Assembly (NCBI RefSeq): GCF_052065835.1
Contig: NZ_JBQHTG010000001.1
Coordinates: 682,001 to 746,000 of the forward strand
Length of the DNA stretch: 64,000 bases
From: Laedolimicola sp934402125
Lineage (GTDB): Bacteria > Bacillota > Clostridia > Lachnospirales > Lachnospiraceae
Direction: 5' to 3'
Below are positions 1 to 7,633 of the stretch, piece after piece. The notes beneath the pieces were generated by a model. The model was not told the origin of the DNA. It did not search any database and was given only the letters and a program-made list of their open reading frames with translations. Positions within the stretch are counted from its first letter, which is position 1; each line of letters opens with the position of its first letter. The position numbers were made by a program, and so were the translations under genes.

Positions 1-2
1 TG

Positions 3-806
3 GGAATGACCGGAACCGATGTGGCGAAAAATGCCGCAGATCTGATCCTGACAGATGACAATTTTGCCACCATCGCCAGCGCCATTGCCGAGGGCCGGGG
101 AATCTATGCCAATATCAAAAAAGCCGTGCTCTTTCTGCTGTCTTCGAATTTTGGGGAAATCATAACCATGCTGGCAGCCATTCTGCTAAATTTCAATCCT
201 CCGCTGAAGCCCGGTCACATTCTCTGGATTAACCTGATTACGGACAGCCTGCCTGCCCTGGCTCTCGGTGTCGATCCGGAGGATCCGTCCCATTTTATGC
301 GGCGGCCACCCCGTCCCCGGGACGAGAGCCTGTTTGCCTCCGGCGGACTCTCCTGCACGCTCTTCTACGGCTTTCTCATTGCCTTTATCAGCACAGCCGC
401 CTTTCTGTGCCTGCCTGTGGAGAGTCTCCGCCATGCAGGGCTTCCGCTGACCCTGGACCATTTACGCACCCTTCTTGAGGATCCCGGGCTTCTGACCCGC
501 TGTCAGACCTATGCATTCACCGTGCTTGGAATCTCCCAGCTCTTCCACGCCGTAGGCATGCGGGATGTAGAAACCGGCTTTTTCCGCATGAATCACCTGG
601 AAAATAAGCTGATGCTGGCCGCCTTCTTCCTTGGCGTCGGCCTGCAGGCCCTGGTAACCGAATGTCCCTTTTTCGTAACTGCCTTCGGAACCTGCCGTCT
701 CACTCCGGAGGAGTGGCTGCGCCTGATCCTCCTGGCGGCTGTACCGCTGCTGGCCCATGAGCTGCTGATTTTTATCCATTCATTCTCCAGAACGCCAGAA
801 GTATGA
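3..806 (+). CDS. Cation-transporting P-type ATPase, C-terminal part (P2A, Ca2+-type; 5' end outside window)
   Basis: Partial gene, open at the left edge. The visible part begins in the hinge after the phosphorylation domain (GTDVAKNAADLIL, then DDNF), the usual end of the P-domain. It continues into about five C-terminal membrane segments. The segment ILWINLITDSLPALALG matches the NLxTDxxPA calcium-site helix of SERCA-like P2A pumps, so Ca2+ export at the cell membrane is the best guess. The catalytic DKTGT site lies outside the window. The gene ends convergently with the YtaF-like gene, overlapping its 3' end by 35 bases. The family is secure and the ion is inferred. Confidence 0.88.
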   Translation, partial: GMTGTDVAKNAADLILTDDNFATIASAIAEGRGIYANIKKAVLFLLSSNFGEIITMLAAILLNFNPPLKPGHILWINLITDSLPALALGVDPEDPSHFMRRPPRPRDESLFASGGLSCTLFYGFLIAFISTAAFLCLPVESLRHAGLPLTLDHLRTLLEDPGLLTRCQTYAFTVLGISQLFHAVGMRDVETGFFRMNHLENKLMLAAFFLGVGLQALVTECPFFVTAFGTCRLTPEEWLRLILLAAVPLLAHELLIFIHSFSRTPEV

Positions 807-1332
807 GGATTCCGCCTCCCAGAAGTCCCGGCCGGAACCGCATACTTTTACACAGACGCGCCCCACACCCCTCTCCCAGCAGCAATGCGGCCAGTCCGGT
901 CAGAAGCCCGAAGGCAAATGCGGCGGCCAGATACACCGCTTTCCCTGTACCCGCTCCGATTCCACCCGCCAGACTGTCCAGAGAAAGCGCGGCGCTCAAC
1001 GCCAGGGCCTCCGGACTGCTTATTACCTGATCCTGATTTTTATCTGCTTTTGTCACAGTCTCCCGGGGCGGGCGTTCCCAGAGATTCCAGAGTCCAAGCC
1101 CCGCCAGCAGAGCGGTCCCCAGAATGCGGGATACTTTTTCCGGGAAATAATTTTCCACCGCGCCGCCCAGTCCCATGAACAAGGTCAGGACCAGAGCCGG
1201 CAGCCCGGTCATGCAAAAGCGGGCAGCCGATGATAATCGGATTCTGCCCGCTCCATATGTGAACCCAACGGCAAAGATGTCGACCGACAGGGCCGCCGTC
1301 AGTAAAAATAGCTGTACCAGAACAGAAAACAT
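772..1332 (-). CDS. ytaF: YtaF/MntP-like membrane protein
   Basis: A 186-residue polytopic membrane protein with six predicted helices in two repeated halves. Each half starts with a small-residue motif (AALSVDIFAVG near residue 14, AALSLDSLAGG near 113). This duplicated acidic motif is typical of the MntP/YtaF superfamily. YtaF is a Bacillus sporulation membrane protein, and MntP exports manganese. The length is close to YtaF, and the loop of about 20 charged residues (ETVTKADKNQDQ) between the halves fits it. The ATG follows AGGTGA at a good distance. The stop lies inside the 3' end of the P-type ATPase gene on the other strand. Confidence 0.7.
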   Translation of the reverse strand: MFSVLVQLFLLTAALSVDIFAVGFTYGAGRIRLSSAARFCMTGLPALVLTLFMGLGGAVENYFPEKVSRILGTALLAGLGLWNLWERPPRETVTKADKNQDQVISSPEALALSAALSLDSLAGGIGAGTGKAVYLAAAFAFGLLTGLAALLLGEGCGARLCKSMRFRPGLLGGGILILLAFWRMNG

Positions 1333-1392
1333 GCTTTCACCTGATTTTAAGGTTTAGTTTATCATATTCTGGAAAATCGATTCCGGAAGCGC

Positions 1393-1773
1393 TTAATAGT
1401 ACATACCGGAACTAATCGCGGAGGAAATTGCCACTCCGAAAACAGCAATCAGAATGATATAAATCACCAGCACAATAGCTGTAAAAATCAGACATGCCTT
1501 GAAATAATTGGACTTACTCTTCTTCTCCTTGGTGCTGAAGGCCCACACAAACATCATGACAATATTCACGCAGGGAATCAGAAGAATCAGCATACTAATC
1601 AGCCATTCGCCCATGGTTACCGGCTCCTCCAGATCACTCTGAGGTTCCCGATACTGGTTTTGCAGCTGTTCCTGAATCGGCTGCTGATACGGATCCGGAT
1701 AAGGCTGCTGATATCCTGTATCGTCGGTTCTTTTTGCTTCTGTCTGTGCGTCGTTGTTGTACCAATCCTCCAT
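1393..1773 (-). CDS. Small membrane protein with Gln/Pro-rich N-terminal tail
   Basis: 126 residues and no recognised family function. The first 50 residues are hydrophilic, rich in Gln, Pro, Tyr and Asp (for example QQPYPDPYQQP). Two hydrophobic helices follow (about residues 55-80 and 92-118), separated by a lysine-rich loop (KEKKSKS). A strong Shine-Dalgarno (GAGGAGG) precedes the ATG. It lies 129 bases downstream of the DUF2752 gene on the same strand, a pairing compatible with an operon. It may be an envelope protein with a cytoplasmic disordered tail. Confidence 0.6.
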   Translation of the reverse strand: MEDWYNNDAQTEAKRTDDTGYQQPYPDPYQQPIQEQLQNQYREPQSDLEEPVTMGEWLISMLILLIPCVNIVMMFVWAFSTKEKKSKSNYFKACLIFTAIVLVIYIILIAVFGVAISSAISSGMYY

Positions 1774-1902
1774 AGCACTGTCCTCCTCATTTGCTTGTAC
1801 TTTTTACAGGCTGCCGCATCCCGGGCTCCCGTTTTCATAGTTATAATATCAGTGTATCATGTTCTGTCTGTTCCGACAATCCACTTCATAAAACCTTAAC
1901 TT

Positions 1903-2361
1903 TTACATTCCCCTCAGCAGCTCATACAGCGTTTTACCCGGATCCATCACGCTGACCGGAAAGCCATACAGCAGTCTCCACAGGTACAACAAAAGTCCCC
2001 ATATGAGCAGAAGCAGCAAAATTCCCAGCCACCTCTTTGCTTTCTTTTCCATGCCGGAACGGCTTCGGGAACTGTCTGTCAGATATCGCTGTGTACAGAA
2101 GCCGACTCCCGCCACAATCCAGCCATACACCGGCGGCTGCAGCTTCCAGGCCTCCGCAAACCGCCCGGTCAGTACCAGGCCCAGAGCCCTGGTCATGCCG
2201 CAGCCCGGACAGGGAATATTCCACAGAATCTGTGCCGGACAGAAACGGTCAAACAGCAGATGGGTCACAAGCCAATACAGACCCAGTCCCACCAGCGCCG
2301 GAAGGAGACTCCGGATATCTTTTCGAAACAGACAAAAACCCTTTTTTATTCTCTGATACAT
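1903..2361 (-). CDS. DUF2752 family membrane protein
   Basis: 152 residues. The conserved core CPxCGMTRA (here IPCPGCGMTRALG, about residues 49-61) is the signature of DUF2752, a family of small membrane proteins of unknown function. Hydrophobic stretches lie at about 18-36, 77-90 and 111-130, with a basic linker (EKKAKRW) between the last two. The two cysteines in CPGC could bind metal or be redox-active, but that is not shown. It sits between the aldolase terminator and the small Gln/Pro-rich membrane protein, and could be cotranscribed with the latter. Confidence 0.78.
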   Translation of the reverse strand: MYQRIKKGFCLFRKDIRSLLPALVGLGLYWLVTHLLFDRFCPAQILWNIPCPGCGMTRALGLVLTGRFAEAWKLQPPVYGWIVAGVGFCTQRYLTDSSRSRSGMEKKAKRWLGILLLLLIWGLLLYLWRLLYGFPVSVMDPGKTLYELLRGM

Positions 2362-2400
2362 CTTTTCTTCCTATCTTAACAGAATTCTCTATTCCATAAA

Positions 2401-2430
2401 ATAAGACCGCAGATTTCTCTGCGGTCTTAT
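2401..2430 (-). terminator. Rho-independent terminator of the aldolase gene
   Basis: A perfect 13-base-pair stem (2401-2413 with 2418-2430) closes a 4-base loop and is followed on the minus strand by a short T-rich run. It lies 27 bases after the aldolase stop codon. Confidence 0.85.
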
Positions 2431-2456
2431 TGAATATACGGTTTCGTCGGTAAGAC

Positions 2457-3395
2457 TTAAGCCCTTCCAGCACTTCCCAGTACGTCCTGGATCTTGTGAG
2501 CAACAACATCCTTTACGTTCTGACGAGCTACGGTCAGGTACTGTCTCGGATCAAAGTAATCCGGATGAGCGAACATAACCTCGCGGATACCTGCTGTCAG
2601 GCCCAGACGAAGGTCAGAGTCGATGTTGATCTTGCAAACTGCAGATCTTGCAGCCTCACGCAGCTGATCCTCCGGAACACCGATAGCATCCTTCAGAGCT
2701 CCGCCGTTCTCGTTGATGATCTTTACATACTCCTGCGGTACGCTGGAAGCGCCGTGAAGAACGATCGGGAATCCCGGGATCTTCTTCTCGATCTCATGCA
2801 GGATGTCGAAACGAAGCTGCGGCTTTGTGCCCGGCTTGAACTTGAATGCGCCGTGGCTTGTACCGATAGCGATTGCCAGAGAGTCAACGCCTGTCTTGTC
2901 AACGAACTCCTCAACCTCTTCCGGCTGTGTGTAAGAAGAATCCTCAGCGGAAACCTTTACATCATCCTCGATACCAGCAAGCTTACCAAGCTCTGCCTCT
3001 ACTACTACGCCGTGAGCATGTGCATACTCAACAACCTTCTTTGTGATCTCGATGTTCTCCTGGAACGGATACTTGGAAGCATCGATCATAACGGAAGTAA
3101 ATCCACCGTCTACGCAGGACTTGCAGATATCGAAATCTGCGCCGTGGTCCAGATGCAGAGCGATCGGAATATCCGGGTTCTCGATAACTGCTGCCTCAAC
3201 AAGCTTTCTCAGATAAGTAGCGTTTGCATACTTTCTTGCGCCTGCGGAAACCTGCAGAATAACCGGGGACTTCAGCTCTCCAGCTGCCTCTGTGATAGCC
3301 TGAACGATCTCCATGTTGTTTACGTTGAAAGCACCGATAGCGTAGCCGCCTTCATAGGCTTTCTTAAACATCTCTGTTGTTGTAACTAATGCCAT
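2457..3395 (-). CDS. fba: Class II fructose-bisphosphate aldolase
   Basis: 312 residues, the normal length for a FbaA/KbaY-type class II aldolase. The enzyme cleaves fructose-1,6-bisphosphate to DHAP and glyceraldehyde-3-phosphate in glycolysis. Visible family motifs are GAFNVNN near residue 21, the zinc-site HLDHGAD near residue 81, the YPFQENI helix, GTSHGAFKF near 178 (second zinc His), HGASSVP near 214 and the phosphate-binding KINIDSDLR near 255. It has its own promoter and terminator, which suggests a highly expressed single gene. Members of this family also act on tagatose bisphosphate. The KbaZ-like gene 9 kb away has no other KbaY partner in the window, so a shared role is possible but unproven. 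Confidence 0.95.
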   Translation of the reverse strand: MALVTTTEMFKKAYEGGYAIGAFNVNNMEIVQAITEAAGELKSPVILQVSAGARKYANATYLRKLVEAAVIENPDIPIALHLDHGADFDICKSCVDGGFTSVMIDASKYPFQENIEITKKVVEYAHAHGVVVEAELGKLAGIEDDVKVSAEDSSYTQPEEVEEFVDKTGVDSLAIAIGTSHGAFKFKPGTKPQLRFDILHEIEKKIPGFPIVLHGASSVPQEYVKIINENGGALKDAIGVPEDQLREAARSAVCKINIDSDLRLGLTAGIREVMFAHPDYFDPRQYLTVARQNVKDVVAHKIQDVLGSAGRA

Positions 3396-3436
3396 GATTA
3401 TCTCCTCACTTTACATGATATTTTAGGATCGTGCTT

Positions 3437-3465
3437 AGTATACTACAAAATTGCATTTTCAGCAA
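3437..3465 (-). promoter_or_regulatory. Likely promoter of the aldolase gene
   Basis: On the minus strand TTGCTG (3465-3460) and TATACT (3442-3437) are 17 bases apart. The -35 region overlaps a 9-base inverted repeat (AAATTGCAT...ATGCAATTT, 3448-3473) that could be an operator. Confidence 0.55.
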
Positions 3466-3576
3466 TGCAATTTTTGAAAAAAATGTGTAAATCCGGGCTT
3501 TTTGACTATATCATGAGATTTCTGTCATTTTTTCGTTTCCTTCTGGACTTATGCGCCAATCTATGCTACCGTAATA

Positions 3577-3604
3577 TTGATTGCAACATCATTTTTACTA
3601 TATT
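3577..3604 (+). promoter_or_regulatory. Possible promoter of the PurF-like gene
   Basis: TTGATT (3577-3582) and TATATT (3599-3604) are separated by 16 bases, 24 bases ahead of the ATG. No purine riboswitch is evident in the leader. Confidence 0.4.
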
Positions 3605-3627
3605 AAATATATGAAAAGGGAGATATT

Positions 3628-5034
3628 ATGGGAGGATTATTTGGCGTCGCATCTAAGGGCGACTGTTTGTTTGATCTGTTTTTCGGTACTGACTACCATT
3701 CCCATCTGGGAACACGTCGGGGCGGTATGGCTGTCTATGGAGAAAAGGGCTTCGACCGCGCGATCCACAACATTGAGAACACCCCGTTCCGTACCAAATT
3801 TGACCGGGATATGCAGGAAATGAAGGGAAATCTGGGCATTGGCTGTATCTCAGACTACGAGCCCCAGCCGCTTCTGGTGCGTTCCCATCACGGCACCTTC
3901 TCCATCACTACCGTAGGCCGCATCAACAACGCTGCGGAACTCACCCAACAGATCTTTGACCGTGGAAATGCCCATTTTCTGGAAATGAGCGGCGGCGATA
4001 TCAATCCCACGGAGCTGGTAGCAGCGCTAATTAATCAGAAAATGAACCTCATCGACGGAATTCACTACGCCCAGGAAGTGATTGACGGCTCCTTAAGCTT
4101 TCTTATCCTGACTCCCAAGGGCATCTACGCAGCCCGTGACCGTCTGGGACGGACGCCTCTGGTCATCGGTAAAAAAGAAGACGCTTACTGCGTGTCCTTT
4201 GAGGATTTCGCCTATCTGAATCTGGGCTACGATACCGAACATGTCCTTGGCCCCGGCGAGGTGGACGTCATCACCCCGGAGGGCTACAAGACCCTGATTA
4301 CCCCCGGAAAGGATATGAAGATCTGTACCTTCCTGTGGGTATACTACGGTTATCCCTCCAGTACCTATGAGGGCTTGAGCGTAGAGAAAATGCGTTACCG
4401 CAGCGGAGAACTGATGGCGCGGCGCGATACGGTAAAGCCCGATACAGTAGCCGGAGTCCCCGATTCCGGTCTGGCAGCAGCCATCGGCTACTCCAACGCT
4501 TCGGGAATCCCGTTCTCCCGTCCTTTTATCAAATACACCCCTACCTGGCCCCGGTCCTTTATGCCGACCATCCAGAGTAAACGGAACCTAATCGCAAAGA
4601 TGAAGCTGATCCCAGTACATGATCTGATCGAAGGTAAGAGCCTGCTGCTGATTGATGACTCCATCGTCCGCGGTACCCAGCTGAGCGAAACCACAGAATT
4701 TCTGTACCACAGCGGCGCTAAGGAGGTTCATATCCGGCCTGCATGTCCGCCCATCCTGTACGGCTGCAAGTACCTGAATTTCTCCCGTTCCACCTCGGAA
4801 ATGGAGTTAATCTCCCGCCGTGTCATCGAGAAGCTGGAAAACGGTCATGTTACCGACGAAATTCTCAAGGAATACGCAGATCCGGAATCCGAGCGCTACG
4901 AGGCCATGCAGGAAGAAATCCGTAAGCAGCTGAATTTTACCAGCTTGCGCTTCAACCGCCTGGACGATCTGATCGAAGCTACCGGCCTGGATAAATGCAA
5001 GCTCTGCACCTACTGCTGGGACGGCCAGGAGTAA
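3628..5034 (+). CDS. purF: PurF-like amidophosphoribosyltransferase with degenerate glutaminase domain
   Basis: 468 residues with the PurF architecture: N-terminal Ntn glutaminase-type domain (about 1-230) then a type I phosphoribosyltransferase domain. The PRPP loop LLLIDDSIVRGTQ (about 339-351) is intact. Four C-terminal-half cysteines (PACPPILYGC; CKLCTYC) suggest the Fe-S cluster of the Bacillus-type enzyme. The protein starts MGGLFGVAS where PurF has its nucleophile (CGxxG), and the only start with a Shine-Dalgarno (GGGAG, 6 bases) gives Gly at position 2. The oxyanion motif NGN is also changed (VGRINN). It may use free ammonia, need another glutaminase, or be a paralogue with a different job. 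A true purF elsewhere in the genome is likely. Confidence 0.75.
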   Translation: MGGLFGVASKGDCLFDLFFGTDYHSHLGTRRGGMAVYGEKGFDRAIHNIENTPFRTKFDRDMQEMKGNLGIGCISDYEPQPLLVRSHHGTFSITTVGRINNAAELTQQIFDRGNAHFLEMSGGDINPTELVAALINQKMNLIDGIHYAQEVIDGSLSFLILTPKGIYAARDRLGRTPLVIGKKEDAYCVSFEDFAYLNLGYDTEHVLGPGEVDVITPEGYKTLITPGKDMKICTFLWVYYGYPSSTYEGLSVEKMRYRSGELMARRDTVKPDTVAGVPDSGLAAAIGYSNASGIPFSRPFIKYTPTWPRSFMPTIQSKRNLIAKMKLIPVHDLIEGKSLLLIDDSIVRGTQLSETTEFLYHSGAKEVHIRPACPPILYGCKYLNFSRSTSEMELISRRVIEKLENGHVTDEILKEYADPESERYEAMQEEIRKQLNFTSLRFNRLDDLIEATGLDKCKLCTYCWDGQE

Positions 5035-5063
5035 GGGCAAAGCTCCCGAATCACAACTTACGA

Positions 5064-5116
5064 TAACACACCCCGCCTGCGGCGCGAATTCGCCCGACAG
5101 ACGGGGTGTGTTTTAT
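5064..5116 (+). terminator. Terminator of the PurF-like gene
   Basis: The arms ACACACCCCG (5066-5075) and CGGGGTGTGT (5102-5111) pair, followed by TTTTA. The loop contains further short complementarity. Confidence 0.75.
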
Positions 5117-5121
5117 TCCAT

Positions 5122-5166
5122 AAAAAGAAAAGGCGCTGCTTACCGGCAAGCCGGAAAACAACGCCA
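5122..5166 (-). terminator. Terminator of the PTS IIB-IIC-IID operon
   Basis: On the minus strand a GGCG...CGCC stem encloses CCGG-CTTG-CCGG and is followed by TTTTCTTTTT. It lies about 85 bases beyond the IID stop. Confidence 0.7.
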
Positions 5167-5250
5167 TTTCTGGGATTTCAGGTTATCATAACCATCGCCT
5201 ATCATACTCTCCGAAGAGAGATATAAGCCATTATGTAATTCTCAAATACC

Positions 5251-6072
5251 TTAGAAGATTCCTACCAGTGCTCCCAGCAGACCTACTACCAGCAGAAGTC
5301 CGATACAAGCAACCGGAGTCCAGCCTTTCTTCTTAATCAGGAAGTACAGACCCAGTGTGATGGTCAACGGAATCAGCTTCGGCAGAACGCCGTCCAGAAT
5401 GCTCTGGATAACGATCGGGCTGTCGCCGTTTGCAATCTCAAGAGCTACCGTTGTTCCACCGTAGTTAGATGTCAGAGCACCTACGATGAATACACCCAGC
5501 ATGGAAGCTGCACGTGTAAACTCTTTTGCGTTTGCGGTCAGAAGCTCGATTGCCTTGGAACCAAGCTCGTAAGACCAGTTCATCAGCCAGAAACGAACTA
5601 CCATCTGAACGATGTTGAAGATCAGAAGGAACAGGATAGGTCCTGCAAGGGATCCGTTAATAGCCATGTTTGCTGTAATACCAGCGGTAATCGGAACCAG
5701 AGTGAACCAGAAGATAGCGTCTCCGATACCACCCAGGGGTCCCATAGCTGCAACACGTACGGAACGAATCATGTTGATGTCAGCCTTCTGCTGCTCCAGA
5801 GAAAGTACAATACCCATTACGAATGTTACCAGGAACGGATGAGTATTGAAGAACTCCAGGTTGTGCTGCATAGAAGCTGAAAGGTCTTCCTTATCGGTAT
5901 GGATTTTCTCCAGTCCCGGAAGGATACAGTAGAGCCATCCTGCTGCCTGCATTCTCTCATAGTTGAAGGATGCCTGCAGATTCAGAGAACGCCATACCAT
6001 TTTGTTCAGAGTTTTCTTATCAAGCGGCTGAGCCGGTGTTAAATTCTTGTAAGTTGTAGCATTAGATGCCAT
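5251..6072 (-). CDS. PTS mannose/fructose/sorbose-family IID component
   Basis: 273 residues from the ATG preceded by GGAGGTGAAGAGG. A longer in-frame reading upstream lies inside the IIC gene and is less likely. IID forms the sugar channel with IIC in mannose-family PTS permeases. Family hallmarks are the LQASFNYERMQAAGWLYCI segment near residue 28, the EFFNTHPFL motif near 75, and GPLGGIGDAIFW near 118. Hydrophobic C-terminal segments end in LLGALVGIF. The start overlaps the end of IIC by 11 bases, so the two are translationally coupled. Substrate is inferred from the neighbouring AgaS, NagA and KbaZ-like genes as an amino sugar such as GalNAc. Confidence 0.9.
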   Translation of the reverse strand: MASNATTYKNLTPAQPLDKKTLNKMVWRSLNLQASFNYERMQAAGWLYCILPGLEKIHTDKEDLSASMQHNLEFFNTHPFLVTFVMGIVLSLEQQKADINMIRSVRVAAMGPLGGIGDAIFWFTLVPITAGITANMAINGSLAGPILFLLIFNIVQMVVRFWLMNWSYELGSKAIELLTANAKEFTRAASMLGVFIVGALTSNYGGTTVALEIANGDSPIVIQSILDGVLPKLIPLTITLGLYFLIKKKGWTPVACIGLLLVVGLLGALVGIF

Positions 6073-6871
6073 CCTCTTCACCTCCGTTTCCACCATTTCC
6101 AGCGTTCTGCTTAATAGCAACGCGTGTCTGGAAATCGTACAGTGCAATTGCGATACCAACAAAAGCAATCAGAAGCAGTGCAGAACCTGCCAGCTCCGGA
6201 ATGTAGCCGATGATGGTTGCAAGTGCGAAACCTGCAAAATAAATTCCCCACAGGTCGTTGGAAAGCATGATACGAAGCAGGATAGCAAATCCAACGAAAC
6301 GCATCATTCCACCAGCAGTGCTGAGACCAGTCATGATCCAAGCGTATTTCTCAGAAATAGCGGTCAGAGTCTCACCAAGTGCGCTTCCGCCGAGCAGACC
6401 AGCTACACAAACGATAGCGAACAGAAGTCCCAGAGCGCCCATAGCCAGGTAGTTCAGACGAACGATACCCTTTGTGTCTGCGTTCTCTGCCATCTTGTCT
6501 GCTGTAGACATCAGCGGAGACATAACGGTGAACAGAATGGTTACCATGTACTGTCCGATCAGAGCGAAGGGAACAGCCAGACCAACTGCTGCACTGGTAT
6601 CAAGACCGGAAGAGATAGCGAATACAGTAGCCATAATTCCACCAATTACGGCGTTAGGCGGCTGAGCTCCACCAACCGGCATGTTACCGATAGTCATTAA
6701 CTGATAAGTACCACCTACGATAAGACCTGTCTGCAGGTCACCAAGGATTGCTCCGATGACTGCTCCTGTTACGATAGGCTGGTACAGAGATTCCAATAAG
6801 TCGAACTGGTCGATGGCCACGATGAAGGACCATACAGCAACCAGTAAAATCTGAATTGCATTAAAACTCAT
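6062..6871 (-). CDS. PTS mannose/fructose/sorbose-family IIC component
   Basis: 269 residues with about eight hydrophobic segments. It carries the IIC-family motif GGTYQLMTIGNMPVGGAQPPN (about residues 53-73), which is diagnostic of the mannose-type IIC subunit. It makes the membrane channel with IID. The short acidic/Gly-rich C-terminus (NGGNGGEEDGI) overlaps the IID start. It is preceded by IIB with a gap of about 67 bases. Confidence 0.9.
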   Translation of the reverse strand: MSFNAIQILLVAVWSFIVAIDQFDLLESLYQPIVTGAVIGAILGDLQTGLIVGGTYQLMTIGNMPVGGAQPPNAVIGGIMATVFAISSGLDTSAAVGLAVPFALIGQYMVTILFTVMSPLMSTADKMAENADTKGIVRLNYLAMGALGLLFAIVCVAGLLGGSALGETLTAISEKYAWIMTGLSTAGGMMRFVGFAILLRIMLSNDLWGIYFAGFALATIIGYIPELAGSALLLIAFVGIAIALYDFQTRVAIKQNAGNGGNGGEEDGI

Positions 6872-6938
6872 GATTTATACAATCTCCTTTCCAATAAGTA
6901 TAAAGCTGCTTAAAATCCCCCTCATAGGAATTCACAAC

Positions 6939-7415
6939 TTATTTGAACAGCTTCTCAATGTTCTCCGCTGCCTCGGTCGGAACACGACGAATCTCGAGCT
7001 CCACACCCAGATCACGAAGCTTTGCAAATGCAGCTACATCTGCGTCGTCTACAGCTACAGAACCTGCAACCTGACGCTTGCCGTCTGCCATATGCATATT
7101 GCCGATGTTTACCTTCTTAATCGGCACGCCGCCTTCTACCAGCTTCAGTACATCCTGCGGATTCTCACATACGATGAAAATCAGCTGCTTATCAGATGCC
7201 TTGTGAATGGTAGAGATGGTCTTTTCAATGGTCCAGTAACGCATGGAAGCATAAGACGGAGCTGCCATATCCATCAGTCCCTGACGAAGCTTGTTTCCAG
7301 CTACTTCATCATTGGCAACCAGGATTAAGTTCGCGCCGATGCTTCCGCACCACTGTGTTGCAACCTGTCCGTGAACCAGACGGTTGTCAATACGTGTTAA
7401 AACGATATTGGGCAT
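6939..7415 (-). CDS. PTS mannose/fructose/sorbose-family IIB component
   Basis: 158 residues from the ATG seven bases after GGAGGG; an ATG two codons earlier is too close to the Shine-Dalgarno. This cytoplasmic phosphocarrier takes phosphate from IIA and passes it to the incoming sugar. The family motif TRIDNRLVHGQV contains the phosphorylated His at residue 15. It is first in the IIB-IIC-IID operon, while IIA is encoded 1.8 kb away on the same strand in a second transcript. An AraC-type regulator is divergent, with a repeat-flanked promoter between the two genes. Confidence 0.92.
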   Translation of the reverse strand: MPNIVLTRIDNRLVHGQVATQWCGSIGANLILVANDEVAGNKLRQGLMDMAAPSYASMRYWTIEKTISTIHKASDKQLIFIVCENPQDVLKLVEGGVPIKKVNIGNMHMADGKRQVAGSVAVDDADVAAFAKLRDLGVELEIRRVPTEAAENIEKLFK

Positions 7416-7469
7416 TTTCATTCCCTCCTTGTTATGATGTACCCCGAAAATCCCCTTCAAGGTGATTTT

Positions 7470-7531
7470 ATTATATATCCTTTTACTTGCTTTGTATTTG
7501 TAGTTTTTAGTTGAGTTCGTGTTGTTTTTAG
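7470..7531 (-). promoter_or_regulatory. PTS IIB promoter with paired AraC-type direct repeats
   Basis: A perfect 10-base direct repeat GTTTTTAGTT occurs at 7503-7512 and 7524-7533, 21 bases (two helical turns) apart. On the minus strand this reads AACTAAAAAC twice, and 29 bases after the inner CTAAAA lies TATAAT (7475-7470). The same geometry occurs before nagA, so this is probably the operator of the adjacent AraC-type regulator. Confidence 0.6.
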
Positions 7532-7580
7532 TTTCTGTTAATCAAGTTTATTCTTTTTTTATAATTGTTCTAGGGTTTTC

Positions 7581-7609
7581 TGGACATTTTGACTGAAAAA
7601 AGGTATAAT
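7581..7609 (+). promoter_or_regulatory. Promoter of the araC-type regulator
   Basis: TGGACA (7581-7586), 17-base spacer and TATAAT (7604-7609). A GGAGG follows 12 bases later in front of the ATG, giving a very short leader. Confidence 0.65.
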
Positions 7610-7633
7610 ATTCCCTATATATGGAGGTAATTT

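Noticed and set aside
3448..3473. Inverted repeat AAATTGCAT/ATGCAATTT as a terminator
   Set aside because: It lies between divergent genes and overlaps the aldolase -35, so a promoter or operator role is more likely.
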